Shown one piece after another: positions 1-7,541 of a stretch of DNA of 64,000 nucleotides (the first letter of the stretch is position 1; every line of letters starts with the position of its first letter). The stretch covers positions 2,171,001 to 2,235,000 of the forward strand of contig CP097899.1 of assembly GCA_023639215.1 (NCBI GenBank). The letters run 5' to 3'. The position numbers and the translations under genes were made by a program. This DNA is from Candidatus Pristimantibacillus lignocellulolyticus (lineage in GTDB: Bacteria > Bacillota > Bacilli > Paenibacillales > Paenibacillaceae). The notes below the pieces were generated by a model that ran no database searches, was not told the DNA's origin, and worked only from the letters and a program-made list of their open reading frames with translations.

Positions 1-1
1 G

Positions 2-442
2 GTGCGTGATGCAGAGAATCGTGCCAGATTTATCGGTTATAATCCTTCTAGTTACCAACTATTCGTATTTTGTGTATCAGCGGGAATTGCTGGGCTAGCA
101 GGTATGTTATTCGTATTACATGTAGGCATTATCTCGCCTACAACGATGGGAATCATTCCTTCTATTGAAATTGTCTTATGGGTAGCATTAGGTGGTCGAG
201 GTTCATTAATTGGTGCAGTTATAGGAGCTATCGTCATAAACGCGGCGAAGAGTGGGTTAAGTGAAACCTTCCCTGATACTTGGTTATTTTTCATGGGAGC
301 ACTATTTGTCATCGTAGTTGTATTTTTGCCAAAAGGGTTAGTTGGATTGGCTCAACAAATTGTTGGGAAAATAAAGAGGAGGCTTGGTAAAGATGACAAC
401 AGTACCTATTCTGTCTTGCGAGAAAGTGACAGTAGCGTTTGA
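2..442 (+). CDS. urtC: Urea ABC transporter permease UrtC, C-terminal part
   Basis: Partial gene: the reading frame is open to the left edge, so only the last 146 residues are present (UrtC proteins are roughly 350-380 residues). It is a LivM-type inner-membrane permease of a branched-chain-amino-acid-like ABC importer. The fragment has about three hydrophobic segments and the conserved stretch containing IVLWVALGGRGSLIGA, followed by the family ending FLPKGLVGL. Assignment to urea rather than amino acids rests on the following ATPase pair, which look like UrtD and UrtE, and on SLIGAVIGA/AKSGLSETFPDTWLF-like text typical of UrtC. It overlaps the urtD start region, so the genes are co-transcribed. 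I am confident about the LivM family and fairly confident about urea. Confidence 0.85.
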   Translation: MRDAENRARFIGYNPSSYQLFVFCVSAGIAGLAGMLFVLHVGIISPTTMGIIPSIEIVLWVALGGRGSLIGAVIGAIVINAAKSGLSETFPDTWLFFMGALFVIVVVFLPKGLVGLAQQIVGKIKRRLGKDDNSTYSVLRESDSSV

Positions 443-1160
443 TGGTTTTAAAGCGGTTAATGGGATGAATCTAGAGTTGATGCCTGGTGAACTTAGATTT
501 CTAATTGGTCCTAATGGTGCAGGTAAAACAACGATGTTAGATGTTATTTGTGGAAAAGTTAAACCGGCTTCTGGTAATCTCCGCTTTAACGGTGGTATTG
601 ATATCGGTAGGAAGAAAGAATATCAAATCGCAGAGTTAGGAATAGGACGTAAATTTCAAGCCCCGTCGATCTTTTTTGGTCTAACTGTATATGAAAATTT
701 AGAATTAGCAATGAGTCAAAATCGTAGTGTAATAGCTACATTGAGAGCAAAGTTATCACAGGAAGACCATATTCGAATTGTGCGTCAACTCGATATGATT
801 GGCCTTTCTCATCGTGCAACAGCGATTGCTGGAGGATTATCTCACGGACAGAAACAGTGGCTTGAAATTGGTATGATGCTAATGCAAGAACCTATGCTAC
901 TACTTTTAGATGAGCCCGTTGCTGGAATGACGGATACTGAAACGGAGAAGACAGGTGAGTTGCTCCAAGAAATAACGAAAGAACGGACAGTAGTCGTTGT
1001 TGAGCATGACATGGACTTTGTAAGAAGTTTTGCGACAAAGGTAACCGTTATGCATGAAGGAAAACTGCTGAAAGAAGGGACGATGAAGGAAGTTCAAAGT
1101 GATAATATCGTGTCAGAAGTATATTTAGGACACGGGAGGGATAGCCTTGCTGTCAGTTAA
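393..1160 (+). CDS. urtD: Urea ABC transporter ATP-binding protein UrtD
   Basis: Cytoplasmic ATPase of the urea importer, LivG type, 255 residues. Walker A GPNGAGKTT lies near residue 40, the ABC signature LSHGQ near residue 150 and Walker B LLLLDEP near residue 170. The GRKFQAPSIF segment after the Q-loop is characteristic of UrtD. I chose the ATG at 393 because GAGGAGG at 376-382 is ten bases upstream; an in-frame TTG at 384 is too close to that site. The gene starts inside the end of urtC and its own end overlaps urtE by 14 bases, which points to translational coupling. Confidence 0.92.
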   Translation: MTTVPILSCEKVTVAFDGFKAVNGMNLELMPGELRFLIGPNGAGKTTMLDVICGKVKPASGNLRFNGGIDIGRKKEYQIAELGIGRKFQAPSIFFGLTVYENLELAMSQNRSVIATLRAKLSQEDHIRIVRQLDMIGLSHRATAIAGGLSHGQKQWLEIGMMLMQEPMLLLLDEPVAGMTDTETEKTGELLQEITKERTVVVVEHDMDFVRSFATKVTVMHEGKLLKEGTMKEVQSDNIVSEVYLGHGRDSLAVS

Positions 1161-1842
1161 ACAAATCGAGTCAGGTTATGGTGAGAGCATCATTTTGCGT
1201 GATGTTTCTATTGAAGTAAAACCAGGGCAGGTTGTATGTATTATGGGGCGTAATGGTGTAGGAAAATCTACATTAACAAAAACGATCATGGGTGCTTTAA
1301 AGTCAAGAACGGGTAGCATTTCGTACAACAATCAGGATATTACGAAACTTCCACCCTATGAACGCTCACGCTTAGGTATTGGATATGTTCCGCAAGGTCG
1401 GGAAATATTTGCTCAATTAACGGTGCAGGAAAATCTATTACTAGGACTAGAGGCTAATGGCTCGGTTAAGGATGGAGTGCCTCAGTCTGCGATTGAGAAG
1501 TTTCCCGTCTTACCATCGATGTACAGTAGAAAAGGTGGAGACTTAAGTGGTGGTCAGCAACAGCAATTAGCATTTGCACGCGCGCTTGCTTCAAAGCCAA
1601 AGTTATTGTTACTTGATGAACCTACTGAAGGAATTCAACCTTCGATCGTACAAGATATTCAAGATGTCATTCGAGGGATTAAATCTCAAGGGGACACCGC
1701 AATTTTACTTGTGGAGCAAAGTATTGATTTTGTTAAAAGTGTAGCGGATTACTACTACATTATTGAGAAAGGGTCAATTGTTTCCGAAGGTACAATCGAT
1801 ACGTTTGATGATGCTGTCGTTCGCCAACATCTTGTAGTGTAA
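1147..1842 (+). CDS. urtE: Urea ABC transporter ATP-binding protein UrtE
   Basis: Second ATPase of the urea importer, LivF type, 231 residues. Walker A GRNGVGKST is near residue 35, the signature LSGGQQQQLAFARAL near residue 130 and Walker B LLLLDEP near residue 153. The start is TTG at 1147, with GGGAGGG at 1134-1140 six bases upstream, inside the 3' end of urtD. It is the last gene of the urt operon: a strong terminator follows at 1875-1905. UrtDE normally works with the periplasmic/lipoprotein receptor UrtA and permeases UrtBC, which must lie left of the window. Confidence 0.92.
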   Translation: MLSVKQIESGYGESIILRDVSIEVKPGQVVCIMGRNGVGKSTLTKTIMGALKSRTGSISYNNQDITKLPPYERSRLGIGYVPQGREIFAQLTVQENLLLGLEANGSVKDGVPQSAIEKFPVLPSMYSRKGGDLSGGQQQQLAFARALASKPKLLLLDEPTEGIQPSIVQDIQDVIRGIKSQGDTAILLVEQSIDFVKSVADYYYIIEKGSIVSEGTIDTFDDAVVRQHLVV

Positions 1843-1874
1843 CTCACTTTTGCAATAAAGACGATTATAGAAAG

Positions 1875-1905
1875 GCACTCGGATCTTAGCATCGAGTGCT
1901 TTTTT
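1875..1905 (+). terminator. Rho-independent terminator of the urt operon
   Basis: GCACTCG at 1875-1881 pairs with CGAGTGC at 1893-1899 across an 11-base loop and is followed directly by six T. It lies 32 bases after the urtE stop. Confidence 0.9.
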
Positions 1906-2030
1906 GCTAGTAATAGTAAGCTATAATAGGCACACAGAGCTCTAAAAGTGTATTTTTATATGAACTACAAAGTACCGCATATAAAGAAACATGCGATAAC
2001 GATTAATTTTCGAGCACAAGTATGAACAAC

Positions 2031-2057
2031 AAAAAGACCGTCTTATATAAGACGGCC
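2031..2057 (-). terminator. Rho-independent terminator of the ndh operon
   Basis: On the minus strand CCGTCTT (2049-2055) pairs with AAGACGG (2038-2044), followed by five T (2031-2035 read as A on the plus strand). It lies just after the ndh stop codon. Confidence 0.88.
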
Positions 2058-2072
2058 AGTTCATTATAAATA

Positions 2073-3263
2073 CTACAGCTTAGTATGAGCTGCTGTACGA
2101 ATTGATTTGATGTGAGAAAGGTAACGGATGTTACTTGCTTCTTTCATCAATGTAGCAGAGATACCTTTAAGTGGAGTTTTACTACCACCAACTGTTGCTA
2201 CAGCGTCTCTACGACCAAGTGATGCAAGCGTACCTGAATCAACTGGGCTAAATTCGTCCATAGCTTTATCGTTAAAGTAAGCATATAGATTGAAACCTAC
2301 AAGCTCACCCATTTGCCAAGCGTTTTGTGCAGTTGGAGCATAAGGACGTCCGCCTTCAGCTGGGAAAGCAAGAGCAGAGTCACCAACTACGAATACATCT
2401 TTGTGAGATTTAGATTGAAGGAATTCGTTAACAGCAGCTTTACCACGGTCACATTCAAGACCAGAATCAGCTACGATTGGAAGAGCAGCTACGCCACCAG
2501 TCCATACGAATGTATTAGCTTCAATGGTTTCACCAGTTTTAAGCTCGATTTTATTACCAACAACGCCTGTAACAGGAACGCCAGTAATAAAGTCAACACC
2601 ACGTCTAGCCAAGCTTTCAGTAGCGCGCTCGATCAAATGATCAGGAAGAACTGGAAGGATTTTCGGCCCAGCTTCGATCAACTTGATTTTAAGATCTTTG
2701 AAGTTAACGCCGTATTTTTTAGCGATTTTAGGGAAGTTATCAACGATTTCACCAACAAGTTCAACACCTGTTAGACCGCCACCACCGATAACGATTGTTG
2801 CATCTGCTTGGTTTCTGTTTTTAGCGTAAGCTTTAATACGGTCTTCGATATGTTTGTTGATTTGATTTGCTTCATAAACAGACTTAAGAACCATACTGTT
2901 TTCTTCAAGACCAGGGATCCCGAAGTAACCAGTTTGGCTACCAAGACTTACAACTAGAGCATCATAAGATAGAGTCGTACCATCAGAAAGTTTAATTTCT
3001 TTGTTATCCACAGAGAAAGATTCAACTTTTGAAATTTTTAAGTTAACATCAAGACCTTCGAAAAGTTTCTTTAAAGGAATAGCCACTGCTTCTTCATTTA
3101 AAGTACCACCAGCTAGGCGGTGTAATTCTGTAATAATTTGATGAGTTGCGAATTGGTTGATTACCGTTACTTTTGCTTGACTTTTGTCCATGTATTTACG
3201 AACAGTTTGAGCAGTAAGTACGCCACCGTATCCTGCACCCAAAATAACAATGTGTTTAGACAT
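2073..3263 (-). CDS. ndh: Type II NADH dehydrogenase (NDH-2)
   Basis: Single-subunit membrane-associated flavoprotein that passes electrons from NADH to menaquinone without pumping protons. 396 residues, usual length for the family. The N-terminus reads MSKHIVILGAGYGG, the FAD-binding Rossmann motif; a second nucleotide motif VIGGGGLTGVELVGE is near residue 155 for NADH, and FVVGDSA near residue 290 is the C-terminal FAD contact. The start at 3263 was chosen because GGAGG lies just upstream; a longer frame adds 12 unlikely residues. It is downstream of a DUF1641 gene in the same unit, the same pairing as yjlC-ndh of Bacillus subtilis, and shares its Rex-like operator. Confidence 0.93.
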   Translation of the reverse strand: MSKHIVILGAGYGGVLTAQTVRKYMDKSQAKVTVINQFATHQIITELHRLAGGTLNEEAVAIPLKKLFEGLDVNLKISKVESFSVDNKEIKLSDGTTLSYDALVVSLGSQTGYFGIPGLEENSMVLKSVYEANQINKHIEDRIKAYAKNRNQADATIVIGGGGLTGVELVGEIVDNFPKIAKKYGVNFKDLKIKLIEAGPKILPVLPDHLIERATESLARRGVDFITGVPVTGVVGNKIELKTGETIEANTFVWTGGVAALPIVADSGLECDRGKAAVNEFLQSKSHKDVFVVGDSALAFPAEGGRPYAPTAQNAWQMGELVGFNLYAYFNDKAMDEFSPVDSGTLASLGRRDAVATVGGSKTPLKGISATLMKEASNIRYLSHIKSIRTAAHTKL

Positions 3264-3299
3264 AGCTAGTCCTCCGTCTCTTACTTTAGATTCATTCAA

Positions 3300-3731
3300 T
3301 TATTTTTTGTTCGAACGCTCGTTACTTACTTCTAGGTATGCATTAACAAAACGGAACATTTTTTGTGCTTGAGGATCTTTAAGCATTTTCATAAGACCAA
3401 AAATACCGATCACTTCTTGACTTTTTGCAGCACGATCTTTAGCTTCAATAGCATCTAGAGCAACACTACGTACGCCCTCAACTACTGGACCAACGATTTC
3501 TGTTGTAGCACTAACGATGTCATTTCTGAAAATTTCATCTGTAGCTAAAGTTTTTGTAACATCGTAAGACTTTGTTAAACAAGTAACTAACTCAGTAATT
3601 TTCGGCAGTTGCTCTACTAATGTAGATAGTGATGCCTGTACTTCCGGTTGCAACAATTGCTCAAGTAGAGCTTGCTGTTGTTGACTCGGAGTTACCGCTT
3701 CAGCTTGCGCTTGTGTGTTTGTTTCTGACAT
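3300..3731 (-). CDS. DUF1641 family protein, YjlC-like partner of NDH-2
   Basis: Small soluble protein of 143 residues with a Gln/Ala-rich N-terminus followed by a helical DUF1641 region (LPKITELVTCLTKSYDV, then MLKDPQAQKMFRFVNAYLE). The molecular function of the family is not known to me. Members are commonly found next to ndh or formate-dehydrogenase-like genes, and here the gene is 36 bases upstream of the ndh start and is first in the operon. The start at 3731 has AAAGGAGA nine bases upstream; an upstream in-frame start would add 17 residues without a good ribosome site. Confidence 0.82.
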   Translation of the reverse strand: MSETNTQAQAEAVTPSQQQQALLEQLLQPEVQASLSTLVEQLPKITELVTCLTKSYDVTKTLATDEIFRNDIVSATTEIVGPVVEGVRSVALDAIEAKDRAAKSQEVIGIFGLMKMLKDPQAQKMFRFVNAYLEVSNERSNKK

Positions 3732-3808
3732 ATCCAGGTCTCCTTTGAATAAAACTACTTTTTGGCGAGTATTAATCGTCATAAAGCTATTTCAGATTTC
3801 TTGTTTTA

Positions 3809-3853
3809 ATTATACTATGGGAGCAAATGAAAGTATTGTGATAAATTTCACCT
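3809..3853 (-). promoter_or_regulatory. ndh operon promoter with Rex-like operator
   Basis: On the minus strand a perfect -10 TATAAT lies at 3809-3814. The 18-base sequence TTGTGATAAATTTCACCT at 3836-3853 matches the Firmicute Rex consensus TTGTGAA-N4-TTCACAA at most positions and covers the expected -35 region. Rex is an NADH-sensing repressor that controls ndh in Bacillus, so repression at low NADH/NAD ratio is the likely regulation. Confidence 0.75.
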
Positions 3854-3872
3854 AACTCGAAAGTATTTGACA

Positions 3873-3895
3873 AGATTGCTATTTGTAAGCAATCT
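3873..3895. repeat. Perfect 8-bp inverted repeat in the ndh / beta-helix intergenic region
   Basis: AGATTGCT (3873-3880) and AGCAATCT (3888-3895) are separated by seven bases. There is no T-run after either arm, so it is more likely an operator or a small RNA hairpin than a terminator. The function is unknown. Confidence 0.4.
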
Positions 3896-4471
3896 AACAG
3901 ATCCTAACTTTGCTCACACGAAATTAGCAAATGCCAAAATTGCAATTGCCTGAGACGAAAAATGAGTGAAAATAGAATCGAAATCCAAAAGGGCTTAAGT
4001 TGTTATTTTTATTATAGCCTAATATCTTCAAACCGTCTCTATTCTAACATAATATTTCTCGTTATTCCCTGAAAATCACGTAAACTGTTCTAAAAATATT
4101 CAAAAATTAATAAACTATACATTATTGTAAAAAATAAGACTTTTGACATGTCTAAAATTGTTGAAAAAAGAAATATTTTAGAATTTGTCTTGAACTTATA
4201 TATAGCATGTACAAAACGATTAATTTTTATTTGTTAAACAAATAGAAAAAATCTAAGAGTGATAAATAACATACTTTAAATTATTAGTAAATGTGTTAAT
4301 ATTAAGTAAATAAGACTAAAGTATCAATTTCTCTGCGTTATACGTTTGTCCATTTTCATATTATGTTCTTGATGTTAGACTCAGAATATGATATGGAAAC
4401 TCTGGTAGACAATGGTTGTAACGATTGTTTTTCAGAGTCAAATCACATGCGGAGAGGAGCTGTTCTTTGCT
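3896..4471. other. AT-rich intergenic stretch with no gene seen
   Basis: About 575 bases of very AT-rich sequence between divergent units. No open frame with a ribosome site, no tRNA and no terminator was found. The promoter of the beta-helix gene must be here but I could not fix a convincing -35/-10 pair. Confidence 0.6.
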
Positions 4472-7243
4472 ATGAATGTCAATGACAAACACTTAAAGAT
4501 TACTAAACGAGTAAAGATCAGTTTTGTTGCTATGCTTAGTGTTATGATTTTGTTCTCATATTTACCGATAGGTGCTAGTTCATATGATCACTTCCCTGGT
4601 AAGGTGTATTATGTATCGACAAGTGGTTCGGATTCGAACATTGGTACGATAGACGAGCCATGGCGTACAATCCAGTATGCAGCAAATACACTGAAAGCAG
4701 GTGAAACTGTTCTTGTACGTGGTGGCAAGTATGAAGAAGCCATTACGATTACTAATTCTGGTTCAGCGAGTGCAGGGCATATTACGTTGCAGGCGTATCC
4801 AGGAGAACAACCAGTTATTGATGTGTCAACAATAAAGGACACTAGCCATATTGTTCATTTCACTAATTCTCACTATGTTGTATTCGATGGATTCGAGTTA
4901 ACTGGACTTGTATCAGATAGTTCTTCGAAGTATTTAGCTGGAATAAAAGTAACGAAGAGTGGTTCCAATCTCTATATTATGAATAACCATGTTCATCATA
5001 TTGCAAATAATAATATAAAAGGAAATGCGAACGGGATTATTGTATACGGAGACGGAACACAAGCAATGACGGATATTACGATATCAGGTAATAACCTTCA
5101 TGACCTAACTCTTGGTTCAAGTGAAACATTAACGGTTGTTGGTAATGTGGATGGATTTACAATTTCAAACAATCGCATTTACAACGTGAACAATATTGGA
5201 ATTGATGTGGCGGGTCATTATGGTACTTGTTCAAGCCCATGTATTGATCAGGCAAGAAATGGAGTAGTAAGCGACAATATCGTGCACAGCGTTGATACAA
5301 TTACTAATCCAGTATATCGTGGGGTGCGAGCTGCAGCAGCAATTTATGTTGATGGCGGAACAAATACTATTATCGAACGAAACATTGTTTACAATAATAA
5401 TTATGGAATTGAGATTGCGAGTGAGAAGTTTAATCAAACTACAAGTAATATCGTCGTAAGGAATAATTACATTTATAATAATCATCAATCTGGACTTATT
5501 ATGGGGGGATCTTCTACAAAAAATGGTTCTGCTTCGAATAATATTATTATGAATAATACATTTTATTATAATAATACGCTGAAAACTGGTGATGGAGAAA
5601 TTACATTCCAAAACCAAGTCGTAAATAATTCTTATTTTAATAATATATTTTATGCAGATTCAAAGACGCCATTTTTCTATGATAATCGAACCGGTAATAA
5701 TGGGAATTTTGTTGATTCTAATATGTACTATGTGTATGGAGCAATTTCTAATCACTGGGCTGTGAATGGAACCTCATACAGTTCATTTGAAAAGTATGTA
5801 GCTGCAACAAAAAGAGATGTACATTCTATATTTGCTGATCCATTATTCACTGATGCCTCATCGGGGAATCTCTCTATCCAAGAAAATTCACCAGCAATTG
5901 ATGCAGGTACCGTAGCATATGGTTCAGGTGGAAATCTTGATATTAGATCACAGCAGCGTATTGTTGGAGCAACCATTGATATGGGTGCATTCGAACACAA
6001 TAAACAAATAATAGAATATCCAGAGATAACGCCAACACCAACCACCCCAGAAATAACACCAACGCCATCTTCTCCTGAGATAACACCAACACCAACTATT
6101 CCTGTAATAACACCGACACCAACTATTCCTGTTGATGGTACTAATATTACAATTGATGGATTAACTGAAGACTGGACTGCTTACTCGGAAATAGCAAACA
6201 GTTCATCCAATGTGAAAACATTAAAAGGAATTATTGCAAATGACACATTACATGTATTGATTACTGGAAACTTATTAAATGAGAAGGGTCAATTGTATAT
6301 CGATACAGGTTCAAGTAATTCACAATCTTTCGCATCTCCTCATTGGAATAATCAGTTTGCATCGTACTTGCTAGAGAATGGATTACTATATCAATATACA
6401 GGAACAGGAAAAAATTGGAGTTGGAGCAAAGTTACCGACTACAAGAAAACTAATGTAGCAATTTACTCTTCAGTTGTTGAATTAGCAATTCCTTTAGAAT
6501 TGCTTAACGCAAAGAATAGTAACAATATAAAAATCGGGTATATATGGAAAGATTCGTCGAGTAATCAGCTTCCATCAGGTGGGGGAATGGCAACGGTAAC
6601 TACTTCGGATGTAATTCCGACACCAACACCGACACCAACGCGAACACCGACACCAACACCGACACCAACACCGACACCAACACCGACACCAACACCGACA
6701 CCGACACCAACATCGACACCAACACCAACGCGAACACCGACGCCAACACCAACACCAACACCGATAGTTAATAAAATTACTGTGGATGGTAAAGTTAGTG
6801 ACTGGTCAGACGTCAGTTCGATTGCTACAAGTAGTAATAATATGAAGAGTGTGAAGGTAACCAATGACAAGACTAATTTATATATCTTGTTAGAGGGAAG
6901 TAAGTTAGGTGGTAAGGATCAAATCTACTTTAACTCTGATAATGATAGTAAAACGGGTTATCTAACTTCAAAATGGAGCTCTTCTGGAGTAGATTACTTG
7001 CTTGAGGATGGAAGACTATATAGTTATAGCGGAGATGGTAAATCTTGGTCGTTTGCTTTAAGTGAAAACTTGATAACAAGTAAAACGTACTTTACCTCTG
7101 CAAAAATAATTGAAATAGCTATTCCGTTACACAGTCTCAACTTAAGTGCTACAGATAAGATTTATTTTGGAATTATGCTTGATGATAAAAATGCTCAAAA
7201 GCTTCCTACAAGTGGTGACATGATTAGCTATACTCTGCAATAG
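4472..7243 (+). CDS. Secreted right-handed beta-helix protein with two CBM9-like modules
   Basis: Large exported protein of about 923 residues. A signal peptide (KRVKISFVAMLSVMILFSYL, ending near GASS) is followed by a DUF1565-type start (YYVSTSGSDSNIGT, DEPWRTIQYAA) and a long region rich in NN/GI/I-N repeats typical of pectate-lyase-like parallel beta-helices, to about residue 510. A short Thr-Pro linker leads to a CBM9/DOMON-like module (ITIDGLTEDWTAYSE). A second long Thr-Pro linker leads to another such module (ITVDGKVSDWSDVSS), which ends the protein. Polysaccharide binding or cleavage outside the cell is likely. The start at 4472 has GGAGAGG about 14 bases upstream; an ATG at 4412 would add 20 residues. 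It is directly upstream of the pel operon but separated by a terminator, so a role in that matrix is only inference. Confidence 0.82.
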   Translation: MNVNDKHLKITKRVKISFVAMLSVMILFSYLPIGASSYDHFPGKVYYVSTSGSDSNIGTIDEPWRTIQYAANTLKAGETVLVRGGKYEEAITITNSGSASAGHITLQAYPGEQPVIDVSTIKDTSHIVHFTNSHYVVFDGFELTGLVSDSSSKYLAGIKVTKSGSNLYIMNNHVHHIANNNIKGNANGIIVYGDGTQAMTDITISGNNLHDLTLGSSETLTVVGNVDGFTISNNRIYNVNNIGIDVAGHYGTCSSPCIDQARNGVVSDNIVHSVDTITNPVYRGVRAAAAIYVDGGTNTIIERNIVYNNNYGIEIASEKFNQTTSNIVVRNNYIYNNHQSGLIMGGSSTKNGSASNNIIMNNTFYYNNTLKTGDGEITFQNQVVNNSYFNNIFYADSKTPFFYDNRTGNNGNFVDSNMYYVYGAISNHWAVNGTSYSSFEKYVAATKRDVHSIFADPLFTDASSGNLSIQENSPAIDAGTVAYGSGGNLDIRSQQRIVGATIDMGAFEHNKQIIEYPEITPTPTTPEITPTPSSPEITPTPTIPVITPTPTIPVDGTNITIDGLTEDWTAYSEIANSSSNVKTLKGIIANDTLHVLITGNLLNEKGQLYIDTGSSNSQSFASPHWNNQFASYLLENGLLYQYTGTGKNWSWSKVTDYKKTNVAIYSSVVELAIPLELLNAKNSNNIKIGYIWKDSSSNQLPSGGGMATVTTSDVIPTPTPTPTRTPTPTPTPTPTPTPTPTPTPTPTSTPTPTRTPTPTPTPTPIVNKITVDGKVSDWSDVSSIATSSNNMKSVKVTNDKTNLYILLEGSKLGGKDQIYFNSDNDSKTGYLTSKWSSSGVDYLLEDGRLYSYSGDGKSWSFALSENLITSKTYFTSAKIIEIAIPLHSLNLSATDKIYFGIMLDDKNAQKLPTSGDMISYTLQ
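6617..6765 (+). repeat. Thr-Pro coding microsatellite
   Basis: About 150 bases built from six-base units such as CCGACA and CCAACA, coding a Thr-Pro linker broken only by occasional Arg or Ser. It separates the two CBM9-like modules. A shorter linker of the same kind lies at about 6028-6130. Such tracts expand and contract easily by slippage in steps that keep the frame. Confidence 0.9.
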
Positions 7244-7251
7244 GTAAAAAC

Positions 7252-7305
7252 TCCCTAGATCAAGTTCAGCCGATATGGTTCGGCAACTGATTCTAGGGAT
7301 TTTTT
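7252..7305 (+). terminator. Terminator of the beta-helix gene
   Basis: TCCCTAGA (7252-7259) pairs with TCTAGGGA (7292-7299), with a second inner stem around 7265-7287, then a run of six T. It starts eight bases after the stop codon. Confidence 0.88.
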
Positions 7306-7312
7306 CGGGTAA

Positions 7313-7420
7313 CTTCCAACAAGTAGAGTCATGTTTAGGAATGCTCAGCAATAGAATAAATAAATAATCTCAATATCGAGTTCAACCATTAAGGTACGGT
7401 CACTAATGCTAGAAATTTTT
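7313..7420 (+). pseudogene. Decayed tandem copy of the beta-helix gene 3' end and its terminator
   Basis: This stretch aligns with 7202-7305 at a constant offset of 111 bases. CTTCCAACAAGTAGAGTC matches CTTCCTACAAGTGGTGAC, CTCAGCAATAG matches CTCTGCAATAG (including the stop codon), and the AGTTCAACC to CTAGAAATTTTT part matches the terminator. The terminator stem of this copy is decayed. It is probably what remains of a tandem paralogue or of a local duplication. Confidence 0.65.
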
Positions 7421-7541
7421 AGGATAACAATAATATCTCTACATAAATTTAATGTACATCGTACGTACGAAGTATGCGAATATGCGAAGGAAAAAATTAA
7501 GTAAGTGTTTGCCGGAAATAATAGGGGAAGTGGTGATTAGT

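Noticed and set aside
6565..6870. Minus-strand open frame coding a long Val-Gly repeat
   Set aside because: It is the antisense reading of the Thr-Pro repeat, has no ribosome site and lies wholly inside the beta-helix gene.
7244..7541. Search for a c-di-GMP riboswitch before the pel operon
   Set aside because: No GEMM-like core was found; c-di-GMP control probably acts only at the PelD protein.
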